A stretch of DNA of 64,000 bases from assembly GCA_964370195.1 (NCBI GenBank), contig CAYJIH010000002.1, forward strand, positions 91,388 through 155,387, in the 5' to 3' direction. Positions 41,878 to 51,131 of this stretch are shown here, in pieces. Both the position numbers and the translations under genes were made by a program. Source of the stretch: JAAYCI01 sp964370195 (GTDB lineage Bacteria > Bacillota > Clostridia > Oscillospirales > Ruminococcaceae). Below the pieces are notes generated by a model. The model was not told the origin of the DNA. It searched no databases and was given only the letters and a program-made list of their open reading frames with translations. The first letter of the stretch is position 1. Each line of letters begins with the position of its first letter.

Positions 41878-44760
41878 TTGAGCAAGCGAAGAAATAGGAA
41901 AAAGAAACATCTTGCAAAGAATGGGAACAAGCAAACTGCTCCCAAAGCACAGCAAGCCCATGATAAGGACCCTCTCAACACGGAAGCCCTTGCGCATGAA
42001 GAGGCAGAAAAAGACATTGGTGCTATCCCTCAGCCCACTAAAGAGGGCGCTGCTTCCGAAGAGGACGCCGCTTCCGAAGAGAGCATTGCTTCTGAAGAGG
42101 ACACTACTTCCGAAGGGAGCATTGCTTCTGAAGAGGACACTACTTCCGAAGAGGACACCGCTTCCGAAGAGGACACCGCTTCCGAAGAGGGCACTGCTTC
42201 CGAAGAGGGCACTGCTTCCGAAGAGGACGCTGCTTCCGAAGAGGGCGCTGCCACCGAAGAAGGCACTTTGCCTAACGAGCCAAAAGAAACAACGAAAAAA
42301 AACACGCAGCCTTCTGAAAAAGGCGCTGTGAAACAGGCCGGTAGCACGGCCAAGAAAAAAAGTAGAAAACAAAGCAAAAAGGCGAGCGCAAAAAAACACA
42401 AGCCCCGCATGCGCAGTGTGCTAGGCACCATGTTTTTAAATGTATGCAAAGCATTTTTGGTACTCTTTTGCATCCTCCTTATGGGCCTTAGCGTCATTAC
42501 TGTGCAAGCGCTGCAATATGTGGTAACCGAAACACAAGACGACGATACTTTGCTTGACCTTGAAAATATTCGCCTGAACCAAACCAGCTATATCATGGCA
42601 CTTAACCACGAAAACCCAAATGCCGCCGAAGAAGATGATTGGATAGAATATCAAGAGCTTATCGGGCCGGAAAACCGCATTTGGGTGTCTCTTAGCCAGG
42701 TGCCCGAAGATTTAATCAATGCCGTTGTTGCAACAGAGGACCGTGAATTTTACGAGCACCATGGTGTTTCTTTTGAGCGCACTCTGTATGCTTTGGCAAA
42801 CGAATTCATCCAATTTGAAGATAACACGTTCGGCGGCTCCACCATCGACCAACAGCTTGTTAAGAACATCACCGGAGATGACGAAGTAATTGGCGAGGAC
42901 GGCAGTATTTTAGCAGGTTACCAGCGAAAAATGCGCGAAATCTACCGTTCTTGGAGTTTGAACAACCGCTATTCAAAAGATATGATTATGGAGTCGTATC
43001 TCAACACAATGAGCTTATCCGAACGCATTGCAGGCGTACAAGCCGGCGCTTTAGAATACTTTAACAAAGATGTCTCTGAGCTTACTTTGGCAGAATGTGC
43101 CACCATTGCCGGCATCACACGCGCCCCCACCTACTACAGCCCTTTTCAAAATCCAGACAATGCCCTTGAACGTCGCAATGATGTTTTATACTTTATGCTA
43201 GAAGAAAACTACATCGACCGCGCTACGTACGATGACGCAGTTGAGGAACCTCTTGGCCTTGCACAAGAACCGGGCGGCTCTGAAAACGGCAGTTCCGGGA
43301 CTGTGTTTAATTATTTTTCTGACACTGTGTTCGAAGAAGTAGTGGCAGACTTTATTACCCAAATGGACATGACGCGTGAAGAGGCCATTCAAGAATTGTA
43401 TACGGGTGGCTATCGTATTTATGCCACAGTCGACCAAACCGTGCAACTGGCACTGGAAGATATCTACCTTGACGGCTATGAAGAAGACGGCTATTTTATG
43501 GACCCTGCCCGTTTCCCCAGTTACGCCTCTCGCCTTACCATTGTAGAGCAAGAAACCGATGAAGAGGGAAATGTTATTTCCGAAACAGAAATTTTGCCGC
43601 AAAGCGCTTGCGCTGTGCTTAACTACGACGGAGAACTTGTTGGTGTAATTGGTGGCATTGGTGAAAAAACGGAAAGCCTTTCCTTAAACCGTGCAGTAGG
43701 TACAATAGACGAAAACGGTGAAGTTGTGGGCACTGTGAGACAAGTGGGTTCCACCATGAAGCCCATTGCTTCTTATGCCCTTGGTATCGACACCGGCCTC
43801 ATCACATACTCCACCGGTGTAGAGGATGCACCTGTTCTCTCGCGCGATCCCATCGCAAGCCCCAATGCCAAAGACTGGCCCTCGAATTTTAGCAACCGTT
43901 ATCGAGACTATGAGCTGCCCGTTGCCAGCGCCATTGCCGAATCTACCAACACGGTGGCCGCGCAAGTGGGCCTTTGGGTTGGGCGTGAAACCATGTACGA
44001 CTTTTTAACCGAAACATTGCAAATTTCCACATTGGTAAAGCCGGAAGATGTGGACATCGCCCCCCTTGTTTTAGGCAGCATGACCTATGGCATGAGCCTT
44101 TATGAGCTGGCGGGCGCTTACCAAATGTTTGGCGGAAACGAAACATACGGTGTGCATAACAACGTTCATTGCTACCACCGCGTAGAGGACTCGCGCGGAA
44201 ATGTTGTAATGGAGCCGGAAATGACCACCGTGCAAGCTATCGATCCACAAAGCGGCTATGTGATGAACCGCTTGCTCTCCAATGTGCTGCGTGGCTCAGT
44301 GCCAAATGCCTCTGCCACCGCCGGTGGCATGGCACCAGAAGGCGAGATGGATTCAGTTGCGAAAACCGGCACAACAAGCGATGATAAAGACCGCTTGTTC
44401 GTAGGCTTAACACCGTATTACGTTACCGCTGTTTGGTGGGGCTACGATACAGAATATGACTTGAATGGACGTTGGTCGCCTTCTGCCTCTACCAACATCC
44501 CTCCCAATGTATGGAAAAGCCTTATGGAAACAGTGCAAGAAGATTTGCCCTATCGAGAATTCCCCGAACAACCCGAGGGCATTCAAGAACTTAGTTATTG
44601 TACACGTTCTGGCGATTTACCCATCAGTGGATGCCCAACAGCACGGGGCTATTACACCGATTTTGCCATTCCAGAACAGTGCAGTGGCCATCTTTCGGCC
44701 GAAGAAGAAGCAGCACTTGCCGCCGCCGAAGCCGCGGCAGCAGCGGCCGCAGCGGCATAA
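41878..44760 (+). CDS. Class A penicillin-binding protein with tandem-repeat cytoplasmic tail
   Basis: A 960-residue bifunctional peptidoglycan synthase. The start is TTG at 41878, with AAGGAGG 8 bases upstream. The cytoplasmic tail is basic, then carries 12 acidic hexapeptide repeats (residues 58-129), then a Lys-rich stretch. One membrane helix lies near residues 183-210. The GT51 glycosyltransferase follows (ATEDREFYEHHG near 285, GGSTIDQQLVKN). The transpeptidase has the active-site STMK near residue 625, SxN as STN, and KTG in AKTGTTSDDKDR near 827. The chain ends in a run of Ala and Glu. No neighbour is clearly linked. Confidence 0.95.
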   Translation: MSKRRNRKKKHLAKNGNKQTAPKAQQAHDKDPLNTEALAHEEAEKDIGAIPQPTKEGAASEEDAASEESIASEEDTTSEGSIASEEDTTSEEDTASEEDTASEEGTASEEGTASEEDAASEEGAATEEGTLPNEPKETTKKNTQPSEKGAVKQAGSTAKKKSRKQSKKASAKKHKPRMRSVLGTMFLNVCKAFLVLFCILLMGLSVITVQALQYVVTETQDDDTLLDLENIRLNQTSYIMALNHENPNAAEEDDWIEYQELIGPENRIWVSLSQVPEDLINAVVATEDREFYEHHGVSFERTLYALANEFIQFEDNTFGGSTIDQQLVKNITGDDEVIGEDGSILAGYQRKMREIYRSWSLNNRYSKDMIMESYLNTMSLSERIAGVQAGALEYFNKDVSELTLAECATIAGITRAPTYYSPFQNPDNALERRNDVLYFMLEENYIDRATYDDAVEEPLGLAQEPGGSENGSSGTVFNYFSDTVFEEVVADFITQMDMTREEAIQELYTGGYRIYATVDQTVQLALEDIYLDGYEEDGYFMDPARFPSYASRLTIVEQETDEEGNVISETEILPQSACAVLNYDGELVGVIGGIGEKTESLSLNRAVGTIDENGEVVGTVRQVGSTMKPIASYALGIDTGLITYSTGVEDAPVLSRDPIASPNAKDWPSNFSNRYRDYELPVASAIAESTNTVAAQVGLWVGRETMYDFLTETLQISTLVKPEDVDIAPLVLGSMTYGMSLYELAGAYQMFGGNETYGVHNNVHCYHRVEDSRGNVVMEPEMTTVQAIDPQSGYVMNRLLSNVLRGSVPNASATAGGMAPEGEMDSVAKTGTTSDDKDRLFVGLTPYYVTAVWWGYDTEYDLNGRWSPSASTNIPPNVWKSLMETVQEDLPYREFPEQPEGIQELSYCTRSGDLPISGCPTARGYYTDFAIPEQCSGHLSAEEEAALAAAEAAAAAAAAA
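42049..42264 (+). repeat. Twelve 18-bp in-frame tandem repeats within the PBP gene
   Basis: Imperfect copies of GCTTCCGAAGAGGACNCC-type units encode the hexapeptide series AASEED, AASEES, IASEED, TTSEGS and so on, ending AATEEG. Twelve units fill 216 bases. They keep frame because the unit length is a multiple of three, so copy number can change without breaking the protein. Confidence 0.93.
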
Positions 44761-44814
44761 ACATACGCGCTAAACGATCAAAATGGCAAAAAAGCACCCT
44801 ATATTCATAAGAAA

Positions 44815-44863
44815 AAATGCCGCAATAGTAGCGTATTATCTATACGCTACTACTGCGGCATTT
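44815..44863 (+). terminator. Terminator after the PBP gene
   Basis: A 21-bp stem with one A-C mismatch (AAATGCCGCA and TAGTAGCGTAT with complements) and short loop, ending in TTT, 54 bases after the stop. Confidence 0.75.
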
Positions 44864-45026
44864 CGCACCTAACAGCGCAAACGATTCTTTCTTAACAGCC
44901 TAACGCCTTTTCTTCAAAACGGGCGTTTTGGGGGTTTATTTGTTCACAATTTCACGCTATACTATATTTTATTACTTATCTATTCTTTTCATTTGCATTG
45001 ATTTTCCGAAAGAGGTACCCACATTC

Positions 45027-46754
45027 ATGAAGTTAAGCCATCGCCATACTGTTAAAGACCTTTGGCAGCACCCTGTGGGGCACGAGTTGTTATCTCACAT
45101 GCTTCAAAAAACAGGGCGCAATATCCGCTGGATAGAATCTCCTTTTGTAGCAAACCTTCCTGCTGTTGTACTGGATCGGTATGCGTTTGCGGGTTTCGCC
45201 CATTTTGTATCAGAACTGTGTGCTGCCAAACGGCCAACAGAATCGCCCTCGGAAACGCCTTATTGGTGGAAAGAGGCTATTCTTTATGAAGTTTTCATTC
45301 CAAGCTTCATGGATTCTGACCATGATGGCCTTGGAGACTTTCTTGGTGTAGAACAGCGCCTGCCCTACTTGTCTCGCCTTGGTGTAAACACTTTATGGTT
45401 ATGCCCTGTTTTCGCACAAGGTACAGAAGGCGGCATTGCAAACCACTGTGATGTTCACAGCGACTTTGGCACACTTGCCCAATTTGATACTCTTGTTTCT
45501 TCGATTCACGCACAAGGTATGCGTGTTTTGCTTGATATCAATTTGTCTTCTGTCTCATCACAGCATCCTTGGTTCGAAGCTGTTTTGCAAGGACATGGCC
45601 ACCCTGAATATTTCATTTGGAAATCGGGCTCTCCACCTTGGGAGGCTTCTTTAAGCGAAATGAATTGGCGCTACATCCCACAGCAAGAATCCTACTGTTA
45701 TTTAAACAACGGGCGCATTGCACTCAACTGGGAAAGTGCCCGCTTGCGCCACGAATTTTCTGGCATTTTCCAATTTTGGCTTCAGCGTGGCATTGATGGC
45801 TTTTGCCTTGGCGGCCTTACAAAACTGTATCAACAAATGTCCCTTGGCGAAGTAGAGCCTAAAAAAACAATGATGGATCGCTTCGCATTTGAAGCATACC
45901 ATACACGGCTTCGGCACTACATACAAGAACTGCGTCACTCATTGCCACAGCAAGATGTTCTTTTGCTCGGAAAAGTAGGCGGGCGACACGTGTGTACACA
46001 AACGCGTCTGTTAACCGACGACAGTAGTGGTGGCATTGACCTTCTATACAGCAGCGGCCATTTGAAAAGCCGCACAAAAGAAATTCCTCACCTTACATTG
46101 CAACATTTACGCCACTATACCATTTCTTTTTCTGAAACGTGTGCTGCAAACATTTGGATGGCCTTATTTTTTGAAAATCATAAATCGCCACGTACCCTCA
46201 GCCGCCTTGCAAGCCAACCTGTATACCACAGTTTGCTTGCAAAACTTTTGGGTACATGGCTGATCTGCTTACGTGGCACCCCGGTTCTCTATCAAGGGGA
46301 AGAACTTGGCCTTGGTGGCTTTTCAGATGATGACAACATTTTTGCATCTCACGCACCCTTCCCGTGGAGCGGTGAAGCAAGCGGCGGGTTTTCGGCCACC
46401 ACTCCTTGGATGCCCCCTTCCCAAAACCAAGCACATCTTCACGCTCATGGGCAAATGGAAAACCCGCGCTCCATCTGGCATCATTACGAAAGGCTCATTT
46501 CTTTGCGCCGGCAATACCCTTGCCTTGTTTACGGTTCTTTCAACCCCGTGTTCACAAACAATCGCCATGTTCTTTGTTTTTTCCGCATTTATGGGAACGA
46601 AAAATGTTACGTTGAAATCAATTTAACGGAAAAGCAAATTTCGCGCCCCGGGCGCATCTCCAATAAACACCACCTATTGCTTTCCAATTATGAAATGGCT
46701 TCAAAATATTTACGGCCGTATGAAGCCAATGTCTATTTGTGCGAAAACAACTGA
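45027..46754 (+). CDS. GH13 (alpha-amylase superfamily) protein lacking catalytic residues
   Basis: A 575-residue protein whose scaffold is clearly GH13: YEVFIPSFMDSDHDGLGDF near residue 87, RLGVNTLWLCPVF, and LRGTPVLYQGEELGL near 415, as in oligo-1,6-glucosidase/trehalose-synthase types. But the four conserved regions are altered: region I DxxxNH reads DINLSS (residues 170-175), region II reads GFCLGG so the nucleophile Asp is Gly262, region III reads LLGKVG so the acid/base Glu is Lys316, and region IV reads ENHK so the transition-state Asp is Lys386. It is therefore unlikely to hydrolyse glycans; a carbohydrate-binding or regulatory role is inferred. ATG 45027 has AAAGAGG upstream; no signal peptide. 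Confidence 0.88.
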   Translation: MKLSHRHTVKDLWQHPVGHELLSHMLQKTGRNIRWIESPFVANLPAVVLDRYAFAGFAHFVSELCAAKRPTESPSETPYWWKEAILYEVFIPSFMDSDHDGLGDFLGVEQRLPYLSRLGVNTLWLCPVFAQGTEGGIANHCDVHSDFGTLAQFDTLVSSIHAQGMRVLLDINLSSVSSQHPWFEAVLQGHGHPEYFIWKSGSPPWEASLSEMNWRYIPQQESYCYLNNGRIALNWESARLRHEFSGIFQFWLQRGIDGFCLGGLTKLYQQMSLGEVEPKKTMMDRFAFEAYHTRLRHYIQELRHSLPQQDVLLLGKVGGRHVCTQTRLLTDDSSGGIDLLYSSGHLKSRTKEIPHLTLQHLRHYTISFSETCAANIWMALFFENHKSPRTLSRLASQPVYHSLLAKLLGTWLICLRGTPVLYQGEELGLGGFSDDDNIFASHAPFPWSGEASGGFSATTPWMPPSQNQAHLHAHGQMENPRSIWHHYERLISLRRQYPCLVYGSFNPVFTNNRHVLCFFRIYGNEKCYVEINLTEKQISRPGRISNKHHLLLSNYEMASKYLRPYEANVYLCENN

Positions 46755-46797
46755 ACAATTCCTATGCAGTGCCCTCACCGCATCAGGCCGGTTTTTC

Positions 46798-46819
46798 AAA
46801 CGGAAGAGCCGGTTTTTTG
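46798..46819 (+). terminator. Probable terminator after the GH13-like gene
   Basis: AAACGG pairs with CC-G-GTTT (one bulged G) around AAGAG, followed by six T. It lies between the GH13-like stop and the TcdA-like start. Confidence 0.5.
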
Positions 46820-46856
46820 TGTGGCACATACCACGATAACACAAGGAGAATACATT

Positions 46857-47555
46857 ATGTCATTTTCAGAACGCACTGCCATGCTTATTGGGGAAGACGG
46901 TGTGCAAACACTTTCTAAAAGTCATGTCGCTGTGTTTGGCCAAGGTGGTGTTGGCGCTTTCACCACAGAAGCCCTTGCACGCGCCGGTGTTGGCACGCTT
47001 TCCCTTTTCGATGGAGACGTGGTGTGCGATAGCAACCGAAACCGGCAGTTGATTGCTTTATGCTCCACCCTTGGGCAAAACAAGCCCACTATAATGGCCC
47101 AGCGCATTGCCGATATCAACCCTGCCTGCCATGTGCATGCCCACTGTGTCTATTACACGCCAGCCAATGCTCACGATTTCCCTTTTGAACAGTATGACTA
47201 TATTGTGGATGCCGTTGATATGGTGAGTGCTAAAATTGAAATCATCCAGCGTGCCAAAGCCGCCAATGTTCCTGTAATTTCCTCAATGGGCGCCGGCAAC
47301 AAACTGCACCCAGAACTTTTTGAAGTGGCGGATATCGAACAAACTAGCATGTGTCCCTTGGCACGTGTGATGCGTAAAGAGCTAAAAAAAAGGAATATTA
47401 CCGGTGTTAAAACCGTTTATTCTAAAGAGCCGGCTTTAACACCAAAACAGCGTGACAGCACAGAACGCACCCCCGGCAGCATCAGCTTCGTTCCCAGTAC
47501 CGCAGGGCTTATCATCGCCGGTGTTGTTGTGCGCGATTTACTCTGCCTCAACTAG
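46857..47555 (+). CDS. tcdA: E1-like tRNA threonylcarbamoyladenosine dehydratase (TcdA/CsdL type)
   Basis: A 232-residue ThiF/E1-superfamily protein that adenylates a substrate carboxylate, in this family to cyclise t6A37 of tRNA to ct6A. VFGQGGVGAFTTEALARAGVGTLSLFDGD near residue 28 is the ATP-binding signature, followed by DSNRNRQLIAL and VDAVDMVSAK. The ATG at 46857 has AAGGAG 10 bases upstream; the frame from 46764 is non-coding. Its neighbours give no hint of another role. Confidence 0.9.
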   Translation: MSFSERTAMLIGEDGVQTLSKSHVAVFGQGGVGAFTTEALARAGVGTLSLFDGDVVCDSNRNRQLIALCSTLGQNKPTIMAQRIADINPACHVHAHCVYYTPANAHDFPFEQYDYIVDAVDMVSAKIEIIQRAKAANVPVISSMGAGNKLHPELFEVADIEQTSMCPLARVMRKELKKRNITGVKTVYSKEPALTPKQRDSTERTPGSISFVPSTAGLIIAGVVVRDLLCLN

Positions 47556-47585
47556 TTGCCAGTTGCTTTATATTTGGTGTATAAT
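47556..47585 (+). promoter_or_regulatory. Promoter of the xpaC-telA-gpsA unit
   Basis: TTGCCA (47556-47561), 18 bases, TATAAT (47580-47585), 47 bases before the xpaC start. Confidence 0.65.
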
Positions 47586-47632
47586 AAAACAAGATTTTCT
47601 TTATTTTGCCGTACAAAGGAAAGGAATTTTTT

Positions 47633-48853
47633 GTGAGCAACAATCCACAACCCGACTATACAAAACAAATTAGTGATGCCGTTCGCACCACAATAGACAG
47701 CGGTGATTTGTCGCATTTAAAAGATGTTGGCAGTGCGGTGCAAGGCGCCGTTGAATCTGCTTTCCCATCAGATAACACGCCAAAAAACAAAAAGCCGGCT
47801 CCTCAACCGGCATTTACTTCGCCGTCCGGCACAAAAAAGCAAGAAAACCTTACCAAAACAGAACATTTTTTGCAAATGAAATCATCAAAAGCGAAAGTAA
47901 CACCAAAAACATTCATTTCTCGCAGCGGTTTTGGCATGGGCAGCCTTGTTTCCGGGCTTTTGGGGCTTTTTTGTTTTGGGATCGGATTTGTTGGTTTTAC
48001 TGCTGTGGCACTGCTAGCGAGCATGCCCACCATCGCTTATCTTCCAGGTGCCATCCCGCTTTTGTTATTCACAGCCTCTAGCATTTGGCTCTTTTCAAGC
48101 GGCATTGCCGGGCGCGGCCTCATCAAGCGCTTGCGCCAATATGCCGGCTTCTTCGATAAAAAAACGGTGTGGAGCATCGAGGCCCTCAGCACGGCCACAA
48201 ACATTTCACCCGCTCGCATTCGCAAAGACATTCGCAAAGCGCTTAAACAGAAACTGCTTTACGACATTCAGATGGATACCGGTGAAACGTGCATCATCCA
48301 AGGGACCGAGAGTTATCACCTGTATTTAGAAAGTGAGCGCGCGCGTGAAGAGCGTGAAGAGCAAGAAGCTGAGCATCAACGTCTTTTAGAAAACCCCAAA
48401 ACGGCCCCCATTGAGCTGTTTCGAAGCGAAGGGCAAGCCACTTTACAAAAATTACGCACAGCCAACGCGGCCATTGCAGACGAAGCCTTCTCTGAAAAGT
48501 TGCAACGGCTAGAAATAACGGTGGGGCGCATCTTCTCTTATGTAGAGGCACATCCGCAAAAACTGCCCGACACACGGAAGTTTATGGAGTATTATTTGCC
48601 CACCACCTTGAAATTGGTAGAGAAATACCACCAGTACGAATTAGAAAATTTACGCATGGATGCTGTTTTGAAAGCAAAAGCTGATATCACATCCACCTTA
48701 GACACCATCGATATTGCTTTTAACAATTTACTTGAAAGTTTATATCACGAAGACACTTTAGACATCTCAACCGATATTGATGCCCTGCATGCCATGCTTG
48801 AACAAGAGGGGCTTACCCAGCAAGCATTTGATATAGAATTGAATGTAAAATAA
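47633..48853 (+). CDS. xpaC: XpaC-family (5-bromo-4-chloroindolyl phosphate hydrolysis) membrane protein
   Basis: A 406-residue protein. After a Pro/Lys-rich N-terminal part, two membrane helices lie near residues 105-160 (LVSGLLGLFCFGIGFVGFTA and LPGAIPLLLFTASSIWLF). A DNA/RNA-binding-like segment (ISPARIRKDIRKALKQKLLYDIQ) and a helical C-terminal XpaC domain follow. The biochemical function is unclear despite the family name. The start is GTG at 47633 after AAAGGAAAGGA. It pairs with telA 31 bases downstream, a common arrangement. Confidence 0.85.
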   Translation: MSNNPQPDYTKQISDAVRTTIDSGDLSHLKDVGSAVQGAVESAFPSDNTPKNKKPAPQPAFTSPSGTKKQENLTKTEHFLQMKSSKAKVTPKTFISRSGFGMGSLVSGLLGLFCFGIGFVGFTAVALLASMPTIAYLPGAIPLLLFTASSIWLFSSGIAGRGLIKRLRQYAGFFDKKTVWSIEALSTATNISPARIRKDIRKALKQKLLYDIQMDTGETCIIQGTESYHLYLESERAREEREEQEAEHQRLLENPKTAPIELFRSEGQATLQKLRTANAAIADEAFSEKLQRLEITVGRIFSYVEAHPQKLPDTRKFMEYYLPTTLKLVEKYHQYELENLRMDAVLKAKADITSTLDTIDIAFNNLLESLYHEDTLDISTDIDALHAMLEQEGLTQQAFDIELNVK

Positions 48854-48884
48854 CGTATTCAACATAAACCGGGAGGGTTACAAC

Positions 48885-50057
48885 ATGAGCGAAGAACAAA
48901 AAGATGGCATTGTTTTAGAAATAGACACACCTGCTGCGTCACCTCAACTTGTTTTGGATGGTGCACCCGAAACGCAACTTGCTGTTGCGCCACAAGAGAC
49001 AAGCCAAAGCACACAAGAACTAGAAGAGCGCTCACGACTTTCTCCCGCAGAACAAAAACAAGTGGATGAATTTGCCAATAAAATCAACCTGCACGATACC
49101 ACCATTGTATTGCAATACGGAACGGGCGCACAAAAGAAAATGACTTCTTTTTCCGAAAGTGCACTTAGCAACGTGCGCAGCAAGGACCTTGGCGAAATGG
49201 GTGGTTTGCTTAGCAACCTTGTAACAGAAGTTAAAAATTTTGATACGGGAGAAGAAGACAAAAAAGGCTTTTTTGGTTTCTTTAAACAATCCTCCAATAA
49301 AATCAGTGCTATGAAAGCCCGTTATTCCACCGTTGAGCAAAACATCAACCACATTTCCAAAACACTGGAAGGCCATCAAATTACTTTGCTTAAAGACATT
49401 TCCATGCTTGACAAACTTTATGAGCAAAATGTACTTTACTTCAAAGAACTTACGATGTATATCCTAGCCGGAAAGAAAAAACTGGCCGAGGTGGAAAGCA
49501 CCGAATTGCCACAACTAAAGGAAAAAGCCACTGCAAGTGGCTTGCCAGAGGATGCGCAAGCAGTTAATGACCTTGTTAATTTATGCGATCGCTTTGATAA
49601 AAAAATTCACGACTTAGAACTTACACGCACAGTGTCCATCCAAATGGCACCGCAAATTCGTATGATTCAAAATAGCGACACTCTCATGAGTGAAAAAATC
49701 CAATCGACACTTGTGAACACCATTCCGCTATGGAAAAGCCAAATGGTGTTGGCTCTTGGCCTTGAGCACGCACAACAAGCAGCACAAGCACAGCGTGAAG
49801 TAACCGATATGACAAACGAATTGCTTCGCAAAAATTCTGAAATGTTAAAAAGCGCTACCATCGAAACAGCAAAAGAATCAGAGCGAGGTGTTGTAGACAT
49901 TGAGACGCTCCAACTCACAAACCAAAACCTCATTCAAACGCTAGACGAGGTGGTGCAAATTCAAACAGATGGACGGCAAAAACGCCAAGCGGCAGAAGCA
50001 GAACTTGCCCGTATTGAAGGTGAGTTGAAACAAAAGCTACTTACTTTGCACGAATAA
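48885..50057 (+). CDS. telA: TelA-family toxic-anion-resistance protein
   Basis: A 390-residue mostly helical protein of the TelA/KlaA family linked to tellurite and envelope-stress resistance. Matches include the ALSNVRSKDLGEMGGLLSNLV region near residue 97, LLKDISMLDKLYEQN near 166, and NTIPLWKSQMVLALGLEHA near 278. It is co-transcribed with xpaC; these two often travel together. The N-terminal 60 residues are Gln/Thr-rich and poorly conserved. Confidence 0.9.
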   Translation: MSEEQKDGIVLEIDTPAASPQLVLDGAPETQLAVAPQETSQSTQELEERSRLSPAEQKQVDEFANKINLHDTTIVLQYGTGAQKKMTSFSESALSNVRSKDLGEMGGLLSNLVTEVKNFDTGEEDKKGFFGFFKQSSNKISAMKARYSTVEQNINHISKTLEGHQITLLKDISMLDKLYEQNVLYFKELTMYILAGKKKLAEVESTELPQLKEKATASGLPEDAQAVNDLVNLCDRFDKKIHDLELTRTVSIQMAPQIRMIQNSDTLMSEKIQSTLVNTIPLWKSQMVLALGLEHAQQAAQAQREVTDMTNELLRKNSEMLKSATIETAKESERGVVDIETLQLTNQNLIQTLDEVVQIQTDGRQKRQAAEAELARIEGELKQKLLTLHE

Positions 50058-50078
50058 TATCCCCAAAGGAGTTCTCTC

Positions 50079-51035
50079 TTGAAAATATCCGTACTTGGCA
50101 GTGGGCGCTGGGGCAGTTTTTTAGCATGGTATTTAAACCGCTGTGGCCATGAGGTTGTTTTATATGGTCGCCCTGGCAGTGCACGCTTTTCTGAACTACA
50201 AAAAAACCGTACAAATGCATACCTCACCTTGCCTGCATCCGTTCGCCTTTGTGATGACCTTGCTGTTGCTATGCGCTGTGATGTGGTGCTTGTTTCTGTT
50301 CCTTCACAGTCTTTGCGGCAGCTGTTCCAAACACAGTTGGCCTGTTATGAAAACAAGTTATATGTGCTTTGTATGAAAGGGCTTGAAATTGGCAGTGGCA
50401 AACGGCTAACAGAAATTGTGGCCGAAGAAGCCGGCCCAAACTGCCGTGCTGCTGTTTGGTTGGGCCCCGGCCATGCGCAGGATTTCACACGAGGTGTTCC
50501 AAACTGCATGGTCATTGATGCCGAAAGCGATGCCGATAAAAAGCATTTGATTTCGCAGTTTTCCGGCGATTTAATCCGTTTTTACTATGGGGATGATTTG
50601 CTTGGCAATGAAATTGGCGCTGCCGCCAAAAATGTGGTGGGCATTGCCGCCGGCATTTTAGATGGTTTCTCTCTTTCAAGCCTCAAAGGCCCCCTGATGA
50701 GCCGTGGCACACGCGAGGTAGCTCGGCTTATTCAAGCCATGGGCGGCAACGAGCTTTCGGCCTATGGGCTCTGCCATCTTGGCGATTACGAGGCCACTGT
50801 TTTTAGCGAGCATAGCCACAACCACCATTTTGGTGTTTGCCTAGCCCAAGGCCAAAACTTTCCCGAATTAGCCGAGGGGTATTACACTGTGCGCGCACTC
50901 ATCCTTCTTGCTAAACAATACAACATCGAATTGCCCATTTGCTCTGCTATCCACGCTGTACTTTACGAAAACGCCCCACCCAAAGAAGCCTTAAATGACC
51001 TTTTTTCGCGAAGTTTAAAGCAAGAGTTTTACTAA
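50079..51035 (+). CDS. gpsA: NAD(P)H-dependent glycerol-3-phosphate dehydrogenase
   Basis: A 318-residue GpsA that reduces dihydroxyacetone phosphate to glycerol-3-phosphate for lipid synthesis. The dinucleotide motif GSGRWGSFLAW (residues 7-17), CMKGLEI, AAKNVVGIAAGILDG and LIQAMGG follow family order. The segment usually read GPSxA is here GPGHAQ, and the ring following the catalytic lysine is somewhat divergent. The start is TTG at 50079, with AAAGGAG 8 bases upstream. It is likely co-transcribed with telA. Confidence 0.85.
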   Translation: MKISVLGSGRWGSFLAWYLNRCGHEVVLYGRPGSARFSELQKNRTNAYLTLPASVRLCDDLAVAMRCDVVLVSVPSQSLRQLFQTQLACYENKLYVLCMKGLEIGSGKRLTEIVAEEAGPNCRAAVWLGPGHAQDFTRGVPNCMVIDAESDADKKHLISQFSGDLIRFYYGDDLLGNEIGAAAKNVVGIAAGILDGFSLSSLKGPLMSRGTREVARLIQAMGGNELSAYGLCHLGDYEATVFSEHSHNHHFGVCLAQGQNFPELAEGYYTVRALILLAKQYNIELPICSAIHAVLYENAPPKEALNDLFSRSLKQEFY

Positions 51036-51131
51036 AACACACCCTGGTTTGATGCGCGTTTGCATTGTATATTCTTAACGGAAAAGAAAGCAACATCATT
51101 TTTAACAGTATTTATACCATTGGAGGTTTAG

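Noticed and set aside
42049..42264. Short regularly spaced repeats that might suggest a CRISPR array
   Set aside because: The unit is 18 bp with no spacers, keeps reading frame inside the PBP gene and encodes a simple hexapeptide series. No cas genes are present.
45027..46754. Calling this gene an active alpha-glucosidase or trehalose synthase
   Set aside because: All three GH13 catalytic residues are substituted, so a functional hydrolase name would mislead.
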